Shown piece by piece: positions 24,366 to 31,520 of a stretch of DNA of 34,366 nt. Below the pieces are notes generated by a model. The model had not been told where the DNA came from. It made no database searches and saw only the letters and a program-made list of their open reading frames with translations. The DNA is from Candidatus Krumholzibacteriia bacterium. Its GTDB lineage: Bacteria; Krumholzibacteriota; Krumholzibacteriia; WVZY01. The DNA lies in assembly GCA_029863805.1 (NCBI GenBank), contig JAOTUR010000004.1, forward strand, positions 1 to 34,366, read 5' to 3'. Position 1 is the stretch's first letter. Every line of letters begins with the position of its first letter. A program made the position numbers and the translations under genes.

Positions 24366-24866
24366 TCAGCGCATGTGGCCCAGGATGACCGCGCAGAGCA
24401 CGGCCAGCCATCCGCCCGCGATCGCTGTGTAGTGCAGGGCTGCACCGGTGGAGGTCATGACCCCCATGAACAGGGGCGGATCTTCCGCATCCGGGTCGCA
24501 GCAGAGGCCTTCCTTGCTGGTCTTGCCGAGGACCTTGGGCGCTACGAGGAAGATGGTCACGGGAATAGCGGCAAAAAAGATCTTGAGCCCGAAGACACCC
24601 AGCCGTGCCGTACTCGCGGGTCCTTCGTGCGTAAAGTGAAGCAAGATGGCTCGCCCGATACCGGTGAGCACCAACAATGCGACGAAGACGCGGACGATGC
24701 TCCGTACTCTGGGGATGAAGTTCACCACAAACTTCTGTCTGTGTTCATAACCCAGATGAGATTTGAGTACTGGCATGAGCACGAACGTGCCAACGAACAT
24801 CGTTCCCAGGAACACCACAGCTCCCAGGACGTGGATCCAGGTGATCATCACATCGAGAATCGCCAT
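24366..24866 (-). CDS. CopD-like four-TM membrane protein
   Basis: A 166-residue integral membrane protein with four predicted helices (about 7-30, 56-76, 90-111, 143-163). Histidines sit in helix 1 (WIHVLGA, His12) and helix 4 (ALHYTAIAGGW, His145). This layout resembles the CopD (copper resistance D) and related small heme- or metal-binding membrane families; a firm family call is not possible by eye. The loop between helices 3 and 4 has a CC pair followed by acidic residues (LCCDPDAEDPP), a possible metal site. The open frame reaches 24932, but AGGAGGAG lies directly before the ATG at 24864-24866, which decides the start. It precedes the FadL-type gene and is driven by the extended -10 promoter at 25029-25037. 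Confidence 0.8.
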   Translation of the reverse strand: MAILDVMITWIHVLGAVVFLGTMFVGTFVLMPVLKSHLGYEHRQKFVVNFIPRVRSIVRVFVALLVLTGIGRAILLHFTHEGPASTARLGVFGLKIFFAAIPVTIFLVAPKVLGKTSKEGLCCDPDAEDPPLFMGVMTSTGAALHYTAIAGGWLAVLCAVILGHMR

Positions 24867-25028
24867 AACTCCTCCTGTCTCGGCATGTGCTTGTTGTTGT
24901 CCGACCGGAAAGCGTACTTCCCGTCGTCGCATGTGATGCGCCGTGACGCGACGACTCCCGCGAAAAGATCTGTACCACCACGCGAACTCCCGGTTGGCGA
25001 CACGACCTCTTCTCTGTGCTTCGCATGA

Positions 25029-25037
25029 ATTATACCA
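25029..25037 (-). promoter_or_regulatory. Extended -10 promoter for the CopD-FadL operon
   Basis: The minus strand reads TGGTATAAT, a perfect extended -10. The -35 region is poor, as is usual for this class. Predicted start is about 25022, leaving a leader of about 155 bases. Confidence 0.6.
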
Positions 25038-25056
25038 GCCCCTAGGGCGGTTTCAT

Positions 25057-25076
25057 AATGATGCAAATGCATCATT
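25057..25076. promoter_or_regulatory. Twenty-base dyad AATGATGCA-AA-TGCATCATT
   Basis: Perfect nine-base arms around AA, centred at about -44.5 for the leftward promoter, where it covers the -35 region. A T-run follows on the + strand, but the position between divergent genes argues for an operator rather than a terminator. The GATGCA/TGCATC arms recall Rrf2-type (NsrR) half sites, though the spacing is shorter than in known NsrR boxes. Confidence 0.6.
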
Positions 25077-25194
25077 TTTTGGGGGAACCTGTACGGGTCG
25101 GGAGTCGACTTCGCCGCTTCACTCGACGCGGACAAGCAAATGGCAGAGAATAACTGCGTGTCCAGCCGATACCATGGCAAATAGGGCTGATTTC

Positions 25195-25210
25195 ATTGAC
25201 AAAAGTCAAT
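25195..25210. promoter_or_regulatory. FNR-like dyad ATTGAC-AAAA-GTCAAT
   Basis: A perfect dyad with six-base arms and a four-base spacer, the geometry of CRP/FNR-superfamily sites (FNR itself: TTGAT-N4-ATCAA). Its centre is at -64.5 from the predicted start of the cytochrome transcript, a class I activator position. Confidence 0.6.
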
Positions 25211-25231
25211 ATTCTCGCGTAGGCGACGAAA

Positions 25232-25260
25232 TTGATTGTATGTCTAGAACGTGATATAAT
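25232..25260 (+). promoter_or_regulatory. Consensus promoter of the cytochrome operon
   Basis: TTGATT (25232-25237), 17-base spacer, TATAAT (25255-25260). The predicted start is about 25267, giving a leader of about 190 bases before the cytochrome gene. Confidence 0.75.
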
Positions 25261-25316
25261 ATGCACTTGTCACGACGGTTGTTTACAATTTTTTACTTAG
25301 GGGCGCCCCGGACTGT

Positions 25317-25463
25317 ATGAATGAAGACCATTATGGCCGGCCTTTTATCCTGGTGGCCAGCATTTCCAATTGGGAGCCCGGAGAATCAGAGGCATTTAGC
25401 TGTTTGCCGGTTGTGAAGATGTGTAACACGTCAGGAGCAACTGCCAAAGGAGGACGGCTGTGA
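25317..25463 (+). CDS. Possible 48-residue leader ORF
   Basis: An ATG-started frame lies inside the predicted leader of the cytochrome transcript. Its TGA stop overlaps the cytochrome GTG start as GTGA, the same junction used by real gene pairs elsewhere in this window. The product (starting MNEDHYGRPF, ending TAKGGRL) has no signal peptide or recognised domain and contains two cysteines. No clear ribosome-binding site precedes it, so it may be chance. If translated, it would couple to the cytochrome gene. Confidence 0.35.
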   Translation: MNEDHYGRPFILVASISNWEPGESEAFSCLPVVKMCNTSGATAKGGRL

Positions 25464-27559
25464 ACACAGACAACAGTGGATTGAGGAACGATCGTGCCAG
25501 AGAATGGCGGGCGAAATTAGCAATTCTGGTCATGGGACTGCTGCTCTTCGAGACCTTGACCGGGCTTGCGATTTATCTGATGCCGTTTAGCCTGCCCATA
25601 CAGTTCATGGTCCTGGTTCACACCGTAGCTGGTGTTATTTTTATCCTCCCTTACACGTGGTACCAGATACGCCACTGGCTGGTCTATCGCCGTCAGACGC
25701 TCACGCATGTCAAGGTGACGGGATACCTATCGTTGGTGGCCACTCTTGTCTGCGGGGTCTCCGGAATCGTGTTAACGGTCCAGGCGCTGTTCGGGACGCG
25801 GATAAGTTATGCGTGGGACACGGTGCATATCGTCACCACGTTCGCCTTGATCGCGTTCGCGCTGCCGCACGTCATCGCGTTGGTGATAAGAAACTGGAGG
25901 GTCAGAGACAAGGAGAGGGTGTCAACGGTGGTGGCGGCAGAGCGTCTGTTCGGGTGGGGAACCGTGGGTGTAACGGTTATCCTCTTTGCGGTAACGGCGC
26001 TGTGGATGTATGCCTATGAGCCCGTGGAGTTCAACAATGCTTTTCCGGAAGATTACAATTATACGCACGGCGAGGAGAAGCCCTTCATGCCGAGCCTTGC
26101 CCAGACCTCGACCGGCGGGGCGTTTGATGCGCGGTCGCTGTCGGGTTCACGGTCGTGCGGGACGGAAGGTTGTCACGAGGAGATCCTAAAGGAGTGGGAG
26201 CCGAGCGCACATCGTTACTCCGCACTTGATGCGGCATTCCAGAAAGTACAAAGCGTGATGGGGGAACAGAACGGGCCGGAGTCCACCCGTTACTGCGGAG
26301 GATGTCACGATCCTATTTCGCTCTTTTCCGGTACAAAGAATGTCTTTGTAGAAGACCTCACCTCTCTTGCCGGCTATCAGGAGGGGGTCTCCTGCCTCGC
26401 ATGCCATGCCATAAAGGAAACGGACGTCAAGGGCAATGCCGCCTACGTCATCGTGCAACCGGAGCGGTATGCCTACGAAATGAAGGAGGGTGCGACGGCG
26501 CGGATGCTGAGCAATTTTCTAATCCGCGCGTATCCCAGACAACATGTTGAGAGTTTGAGCCACCGCCTCTTTAAGAGCCCGGAGTTTTGCGCTGCGTGCC
26601 ATAAACAGTTTATCGATCAAGAGATCAACAAGGTCGGTTGGGTGCAGCTGCAGAACCAGTTCGACAACTGGCGTAAGAGCCGTTGGAATCAGGAAGGCGA
26701 CGCCACCCAGACCATCGAGTGTCGGGAGTGCCATATGCCCTTGGTCGCCAGCTCGAAGGATCCGGGTAGCGGAGATGCGTTGGACTACAATCGTTCGTCA
26801 AAGGACAAGAAGCATCGCAGTCACCGCTTCTTGGGGGCAAACCAATTTATGCCGAGGCTCCACGAGCTCCCAGGCGGGGAAGAACATATCGCACTTACAG
26901 AAAAGTGGCTGCGAGGTGAGATAGACATACCGGAAATCGCCGACAAGTGGCAAAAGGGACCGGCCGTGCCCATTGAGCTGGACTTGCCGGAAGAGATCGC
27001 ACCCGGGGAGCCGGTTCAAGTTCAGGTTGTCATCACCAACAACAAGGTGGGGCACGATTTCCCGACCGGGCCGCTGGATATCATCCAGGCGTGGCTGGAA
27101 GTGGTTGTAAAAGACGATGAAGGAAACATCGTGTATGATTCGGGAACCCGGGACGACGCACATTTCATCGAACCGGGCTCGTTCATCTTCAAGGCCGAGG
27201 CGGTGGATCAGTATGGCAATCTGATCGACCGCCACAATCTGTGGGAGATGGTCGGGGTGCGTTACCGGCGAACACTCTTCCCGGGTTTTTCGGATGTGGC
27301 CGAGTACTCCTTCAACTGCCCAGCGACGCTGCACACCGGTGACCAGCAGCCGCAGGATGTCGAAACGTTTCAGTTCGAAGCGCCGCCATCGGGTACTGAG
27401 AAGTTGCATGTGGAGGCCAAGCTCCAGTACCGCAAGATCGACCAGTTTCTTCTGAATTTCTTGTATGGAGAAGACTCGGGTCTGACCACACCCGTGACGA
27501 CGATATCGGAGACCACGGGTATCATTGAGGTCGTACGGGCCCAGTCACGCGTCGACTAA
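25460..27559 (+). CDS. Fused b-type membrane module and pentaheme cytochrome c
   Basis: A 699-residue protein. The N-terminal part has five membrane helices (about 20-41, 47-70, 88-110, 121-144, 163-184) with histidines at 54, 72, 83, 123 and 137 that could hold b hemes, like DUF4405/cytochrome b-type modules that oxidise quinol. Five c-heme motifs follow: C233-X4-C238-H239 and four CXXCH sites at 279, 312, 377 and 421. The CX4CH-plus-EEILKEWEPSAHR segment and the spacing recall the cytochrome c554/multiheme family. The C-terminal region (about 500-690) is a beta-sandwich containing NNKVGHDFPTG, known from such cytochromes. GGAGG lies six bases before the GTG start. It probably carries electrons between the quinone pool and the periplasm; the acceptor or donor is unknown. 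Confidence 0.88.
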   Translation: MNTDNSGLRNDRAREWRAKLAILVMGLLLFETLTGLAIYLMPFSLPIQFMVLVHTVAGVIFILPYTWYQIRHWLVYRRQTLTHVKVTGYLSLVATLVCGVSGIVLTVQALFGTRISYAWDTVHIVTTFALIAFALPHVIALVIRNWRVRDKERVSTVVAAERLFGWGTVGVTVILFAVTALWMYAYEPVEFNNAFPEDYNYTHGEEKPFMPSLAQTSTGGAFDARSLSGSRSCGTEGCHEEILKEWEPSAHRYSALDAAFQKVQSVMGEQNGPESTRYCGGCHDPISLFSGTKNVFVEDLTSLAGYQEGVSCLACHAIKETDVKGNAAYVIVQPERYAYEMKEGATARMLSNFLIRAYPRQHVESLSHRLFKSPEFCAACHKQFIDQEINKVGWVQLQNQFDNWRKSRWNQEGDATQTIECRECHMPLVASSKDPGSGDALDYNRSSKDKKHRSHRFLGANQFMPRLHELPGGEEHIALTEKWLRGEIDIPEIADKWQKGPAVPIELDLPEEIAPGEPVQVQVVITNNKVGHDFPTGPLDIIQAWLEVVVKDDEGNIVYDSGTRDDAHFIEPGSFIFKAEAVDQYGNLIDRHNLWEMVGVRYRRTLFPGFSDVAEYSFNCPATLHTGDQQPQDVETFQFEAPPSGTEKLHVEAKLQYRKIDQFLLNFLYGEDSGLTTPVTTISETTGIIEVVRAQSRVD

Positions 27560-27609
27560 ACGGGAATGACGCGGAGACGATCTCCATCACTTGACCGAGG
27601 AGGTTGGTC

Positions 27610-29451
27610 GTGATCAACACGTGGTCTCGGCGCCAGCGGCGTATTGCCCTCACGGTTTTGATCAGCGGAACCGTGGCCTTGATCGTGGGGGCAGTTGTCA
27701 TCTTCAAACCGTCCCCAAAGCCGTATGTCCCTGGCGAGCCGATCGAGGGGCTCACGGACGAATTGTCCCGCTCTCTGCCTTCGGACTATCCCCCCGTAAC
27801 CTACACAGACGTTTCGTTGCCAGCGGGTATCGACTTCAGGCATTTCTCGGGACAGCGCACCACGCAGCTGCCCGAGGACATGGGCTCCGGTGCCGCGTGG
27901 GGAGACTATGACCGAGACGGCTGGCTCGATCTCTATGTAGTAAACGAGGTCGGACCGCTGACCATGTCCGCACAACAGATTGCATCCTCGCCCGCCCACA
28001 ATGTCCTCTACCGTAACCGGGGGGATGGCACGTTCGAGGACGTGACGGCCCAGGCCGGCGTGGGTTACCGCGGGTGCGGGCAGGCCGCTGCGTGGGGAGA
28101 TTACGACAACGACGGTTTTCTCGACCTCATTGTGACCAACTACGGCGTGAATGTACTGTACCATAACCGAGGGGACGGGACGTTTGCAGACACCTCGGAG
28201 GAGGCCGGCATAGGAGGAGTCGAGGGCTATTGGGCAGGGGCCTCATGGGGGGATTACAATCGCGATGGGACTCTTGATCTCTACGTGTGCGGTTACGTGC
28301 AGTACAGCTATGAGGCCGAGGCCGCGCGCGCGAAATCTCGGCAGTATGATGCTCCGGTACCCGCTGCACTAAATCCGTCGACTTACGAGCCGCACCGCAA
28401 CCTGCTCTTCTGCAACAAGGGGGATGGAACATTCAGGGATGTGACCCACTCAGCGGGGGTCGAGAACTTAGCCGGCCGCAGCTTGTCGGCGACGTGGTGT
28501 GATTTTGACGATGATGGGTGGCCCGATCTGTATGTGGCAAACGACGTTTCCGATAACGTGCTATTCCACAACCGGGGAGATGGCACGTTCGAGGATATAA
28601 GCCACAATGCATGGGTGGCCGACTATCGGGGGGCGATGGGGTTGGCCGTTGGCGACTGGGATGGTGACCAGGATATGGATCTGTTCGTGACGCACTGGAT
28701 CGCTCAGGAGAACGCTCTCTATAATAATATGCTCTCCGATTTTGCTGATGTCCGTGCGGGCGGCGGCGCGGCGGTAAACTTTACGGATGTTGCGGACCAG
28801 TTTGGATTGGGTCAGATTGCACTCGACTACATCGGCTGGGGTACAGCCTTTGTCGACTTCAATAACGACGGTCGACTGGATCTCTTCGTAGTCAACGGCA
28901 GCACGTTTCAGCAGAACCAGGATCCCCGGTTCCTGGCTCCCATGCGCATGCTCCTCTTCTGGAACCGCGGACCGCAAGACGGTTTCTTCGAAGTGGGTAC
29001 GGTCAGCGGTGAAGTGTTCAGCAAGCGCTATGTGGGAAGGGGACTGGCGGTGGGCGACTATGACAACGACGGTGATAACGATGCGTTCGTGGTGGTGAAC
29101 GGAGGATCCGCAATGCTCCTCAAGAACGAGGGCGGCAACGCCAATTACTGGTTGAAGGTGCGCACCATAGGCCGCGCCAGCAACCGCTTCGGCGTGGGAG
29201 CCAAACTCCGCCTGGCCGCCGGTGATGTCAGAGCGATGCGAGAGGTGGGCAGCGGCTCCTCATACTATTCGCAGAATGCGGTTGGGGAGGAGTTATTTGG
29301 GCTGGGAAAGGCCGAAAGAGTCGATTCGCTGGTGATCACCTGGCCCAGCGGGGCGATACAAATACTATCCGATATCGCGGTCAATCAAGTCCTCGTTGTC
29401 ACCGAGGACGAACAGACCGGGATCAAGACCGGTAGTAGGTGTGGACAGTGA
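27610..29451 (+). CDS. VCBS/FG-GAP seven-blade protein with ASPIC/UnbV domain
   Basis: A 613-residue protein anchored or exported by an N-terminal hydrophobic helix (about 12-32). Seven Asp-rich calcium loops of the DxDxDG type recur (GDYDRDGWLDLYV, GDYDNDGFLDLIV, GDYNRDGTLDLYV, CDFDDDGWPDLYV, GDWDGDQDMDLFV, VDFNNDGRLDLFV, GDYDNDGDNDAFV), consistent with an integrin-like seven-bladed propeller. The ASPIC/UnbV domain closes the protein (GVGAKLRLAAG, GLGKAERVDSLVITWPSG). Such proteins are extracytoplasmic; their role is undefined. The frame is open from a TTG at 27604, but GAGGAGG (27597-27603) lies six bases before the GTG at 27610, which is chosen. It follows the cytochrome gene by 50 bases and overlaps the next gene as GTGA. 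Confidence 0.9.
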   Translation: MINTWSRRQRRIALTVLISGTVALIVGAVVIFKPSPKPYVPGEPIEGLTDELSRSLPSDYPPVTYTDVSLPAGIDFRHFSGQRTTQLPEDMGSGAAWGDYDRDGWLDLYVVNEVGPLTMSAQQIASSPAHNVLYRNRGDGTFEDVTAQAGVGYRGCGQAAAWGDYDNDGFLDLIVTNYGVNVLYHNRGDGTFADTSEEAGIGGVEGYWAGASWGDYNRDGTLDLYVCGYVQYSYEAEAARAKSRQYDAPVPAALNPSTYEPHRNLLFCNKGDGTFRDVTHSAGVENLAGRSLSATWCDFDDDGWPDLYVANDVSDNVLFHNRGDGTFEDISHNAWVADYRGAMGLAVGDWDGDQDMDLFVTHWIAQENALYNNMLSDFADVRAGGGAAVNFTDVADQFGLGQIALDYIGWGTAFVDFNNDGRLDLFVVNGSTFQQNQDPRFLAPMRMLLFWNRGPQDGFFEVGTVSGEVFSKRYVGRGLAVGDYDNDGDNDAFVVVNGGSAMLLKNEGGNANYWLKVRTIGRASNRFGVGAKLRLAAGDVRAMREVGSGSSYYSQNAVGEELFGLGKAERVDSLVITWPSGAIQILSDIAVNQVLVVTEDEQTGIKTGSRCGQ

Positions 29452-30332
29452 AGCGAATGGCCGTCATCTTCGGGATGGTTTTGTTAGCCGGCTTCTTGGC
29501 GATCTCGGTATCGAAGCGAAAACGCCATGCGGCCGATGACGACGTGCAGTCCGGTCCGCAGATTTCGGCACAGCATAAAAACGAGATCCGGCGCTTCTGG
29601 GAGGTCTACCGACGGGCGACGGGGTTTATGCGGCAGGGTGCGTGGCAGGAAGCAGCCGCCGACTATCGGCAAGCATTGAGTATCGATCCCGGACACGAAG
29701 ATTCTCTATACTATCTGGGTAACGTGATGTTCGAACTGAATCAGTACGACGACGCCGTGTCAATGTGGCGGCAGTTGATCGAGGTGAATCCGCTCAGTAC
29801 GAGGGCACACATCCAGCTGGGAGCCGTGCACTCCTGTGGAGCGCAGGGGGCACCCTTTGATCTGGAGATCGCCGAACGGGAGTTTCAACGAGCGCACTCG
29901 ATCAATAAAGAGGAGACGGGACCGGTCCTCAAACTGGGCGAGGTGTATCTGCTAAAGGGCCAACGAGAGCAAGCGCTTACCTATTTCGCGACGGCCATGC
30001 AGACCAACGCCAAGAGTATTGAAGCACAGTACCTGACAGGTTACCTCGAATGGCAACGCGGCGATCGCCAGGCAGCGCAAAGAGCGCTTCAGCAAGCGGC
30101 AAGACTAAGCCAGGCCAAACTGTCCGCCGCAGCACCAACACGCGAAGGCGATACCCGAACTCCGGGTGGCGGGCCCATCCTGACCGAAGGCGCTAGCCGC
30201 CGGAGTTTCTTTGCGCGTCACTGGATGGCGCTCAAGACATGGGAGCGCGCAGAGGTCTCTGTGCCTATGATGGAAGCCGAGTACAAGAAGCTCGATCAGC
30301 AACTGAGCCTTCTGATCAAAGACGCCGAGTGA
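29448..30332 (+). CDS. Membrane-anchored TPR protein
   Basis: A 294-residue protein with an N-terminal membrane helix (about 4-20) and basic stop-transfer residues KRKRH. Tetratricopeptide repeats span about 55-220 (AAADYRQALSIDPGHEDSLYYLGNVMFELNQYDDAV is typical; the repeat continues with the MWRQLIEVNP unit). The C-terminal quarter is helical without a recognised domain. The GTG start at 29448 overlaps the propeller gene's TGA as GTGA, so I prefer it over the GTG at 29439. It is likely a scaffold that organises the cytochrome and propeller in the periplasm, an inference from operon position only. A weak bulged stem (GACGGCG pairing with CGCCTGTC) follows the stop without a T-run. Confidence 0.85.
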   Translation: MKRMAVIFGMVLLAGFLAISVSKRKRHAADDDVQSGPQISAQHKNEIRRFWEVYRRATGFMRQGAWQEAAADYRQALSIDPGHEDSLYYLGNVMFELNQYDDAVSMWRQLIEVNPLSTRAHIQLGAVHSCGAQGAPFDLEIAEREFQRAHSINKEETGPVLKLGEVYLLKGQREQALTYFATAMQTNAKSIEAQYLTGYLEWQRGDRQAAQRALQQAARLSQAKLSAAAPTREGDTRTPGGGPILTEGASRRSFFARHWMALKTWERAEVSVPMMEAEYKKLDQQLSLLIKDAE

Positions 30333-30512
30333 GACGGCGTCGGCGCTCGCCTGTCGCGATCCCCACCAAATCTTCTTTCCGACTGGGTGTTTTTTGGTCA
30401 TAATGGTATCCACGATCTGCGGTGCATTGGCGACGTCGTGCCCGCGCCGGTCGACCCTTGTATATTTCCCTGATCACGAAACGTGGGATTCAGCTTGTAA
30501 GGAGCCCGAGCG

Positions 30513-31520
30513 ATGAATGTCTTACGTTATGCGGCTGCCGCCTGTCAGATCGATCTTCCCAATCCAACGCGGCGCGACAAAATCGGTGAACGCGTGTCCG
30601 AGATGATCGCGATGGTGCGAATGGCTGTCGAGGGGTACTCGCCCTTCCTGCCGGTAAAGCTCATCGTCTTCCCGGAGTTTGCGCACGCGGCTCCGGTCTA
30701 CCCGACATCCGAGGAATTACGCCGCCATTTGACCGTACCCATCCCAAACGAGCACACGGAACGGTACGCCATGGTGGCCAAGGAACTCGACGTATACATT
30801 CAAACCGGCACCTTTCTGGAAGAGGACCCGAAGTGGCCCGGCAGCGTGTTCAACACCACGTGCCTCATCGGCCCCGAGGGTTTGCTCAGCAAGTATCGAA
30901 AAGTGAATCCGTGGATCCCGTGGGAGGTGCACGCGAGTCCTCACGATCTGGAGGGATATGACGAGGAAGTCTTTCCGGTGGCCTCGACGCCGATCGGTGC
31001 CCTCGGCGTGGCGATCTGTTATGATTGGTTATTCCCCGAGGTGTTACGCCAGCTCGCCGCTGGTGGGGCGGAGGTGTTGATCCGGGTCTCCGCGTACATG
31101 GATCCGTGGGGTGCGACGGCACCCATGGACTGGTGGACGATCGTCAACCGCTGTCGCGCCCTGGAGAATATCGCCTATGTCGTGGGCGCCAATCAAGCGG
31201 CCAGCCTCTCCAACTACCCGCCATTCTCGTGGCCAGGAGGAAGCATGATCGTGGACTTCGACGGGCGCATACTCGCGCAGGCGGACCCGGGAGCGGGCGC
31301 CAAGATCGTCGTGGCGCCGATTGATATTAGCGCCCTTCGCCACGAGCGACAGACACGCCTCGGCCACCATATGCCCGCCCACCTTCGCAGCGAAGCTTAC
31401 TCGGTTTATCGCAAAACCTTTTTCGCGCCCGGTCAGTGGACGCACGAACCGAACTTGGACACGGAGAAGACCAGCCGCGCCATTCGTGACGCCAAGAGGA
31501 GACTCGAATGGGAAAAGTAA
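30513..31520 (+). CDS. Nitrilase-superfamily amidohydrolase
   Basis: A 335-residue carbon-nitrogen hydrolase with an intact catalytic triad: Glu55 in FPEF, Lys130 in YRKVN and Cys169 in AICYDWLFPE. The C-terminal part (GGSMIVDFDGRILAQADPG) matches the family fold. The enzymes cleave nitriles, amides or carbamoyl groups; the length and no-signal N-terminus suggest a cytoplasmic amidase-like branch, but the substrate cannot be assigned. AAGGAG lies eight bases before the ATG. It sits 180 bases after the TPR gene, with no clear promoter in the gap, and overlaps the next gene by 13 bases, so it is co-translated with the TPR-VCBS lipoprotein. Confidence 0.93.
   Translation: MNVLRYAAAACQIDLPNPTRRDKIGERVSEMIAMVRMAVEGYSPFLPVKLIVFPEFAHAAPVYPTSEELRRHLTVPIPNEHTERYAMVAKELDVYIQTGTFLEEDPKWPGSVFNTTCLIGPEGLLSKYRKVNPWIPWEVHASPHDLEGYDEEVFPVASTPIGALGVAICYDWLFPEVLRQLAAGGAEVLIRVSAYMDPWGATAPMDWWTIVNRCRALENIAYVVGANQAASLSNYPPFSWPGGSMIVDFDGRILAQADPGAGAKIVVAPIDISALRHERQTRLGHHMPAHLRSEAYSVYRKTFFAPGQWTHEPNLDTEKTSRAIRDAKRRLEWEK

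Larger units (their letters stand above)
24867..25316. other. Divergent regulatory region between the CopD-like and cytochrome operons
   Basis: A 450-base stretch without a convincing gene, more A/T-rich than its surroundings on its right side. It contains a leftward extended -10 promoter, a rightward consensus promoter and two perfect dyads, each listed separately. At 25300-25309 the ten-base palindrome GGGGCGCCCC falls in the predicted leader of the cytochrome transcript. Confidence 0.6.

Noticed and set aside
25058-25080. Stem followed by a T-run read as a rho-independent terminator
   Set aside because: The stem is A/T-rich with a very tight loop and lies between divergent genes, where no + strand transcript needs to end. 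An operator is more likely.
24848-25180. 110-codon leftward frame overlapping the CopD-like start
   Set aside because: It covers the extended -10 promoter and the dyad, has no ribosome-binding site and no recognisable domain.
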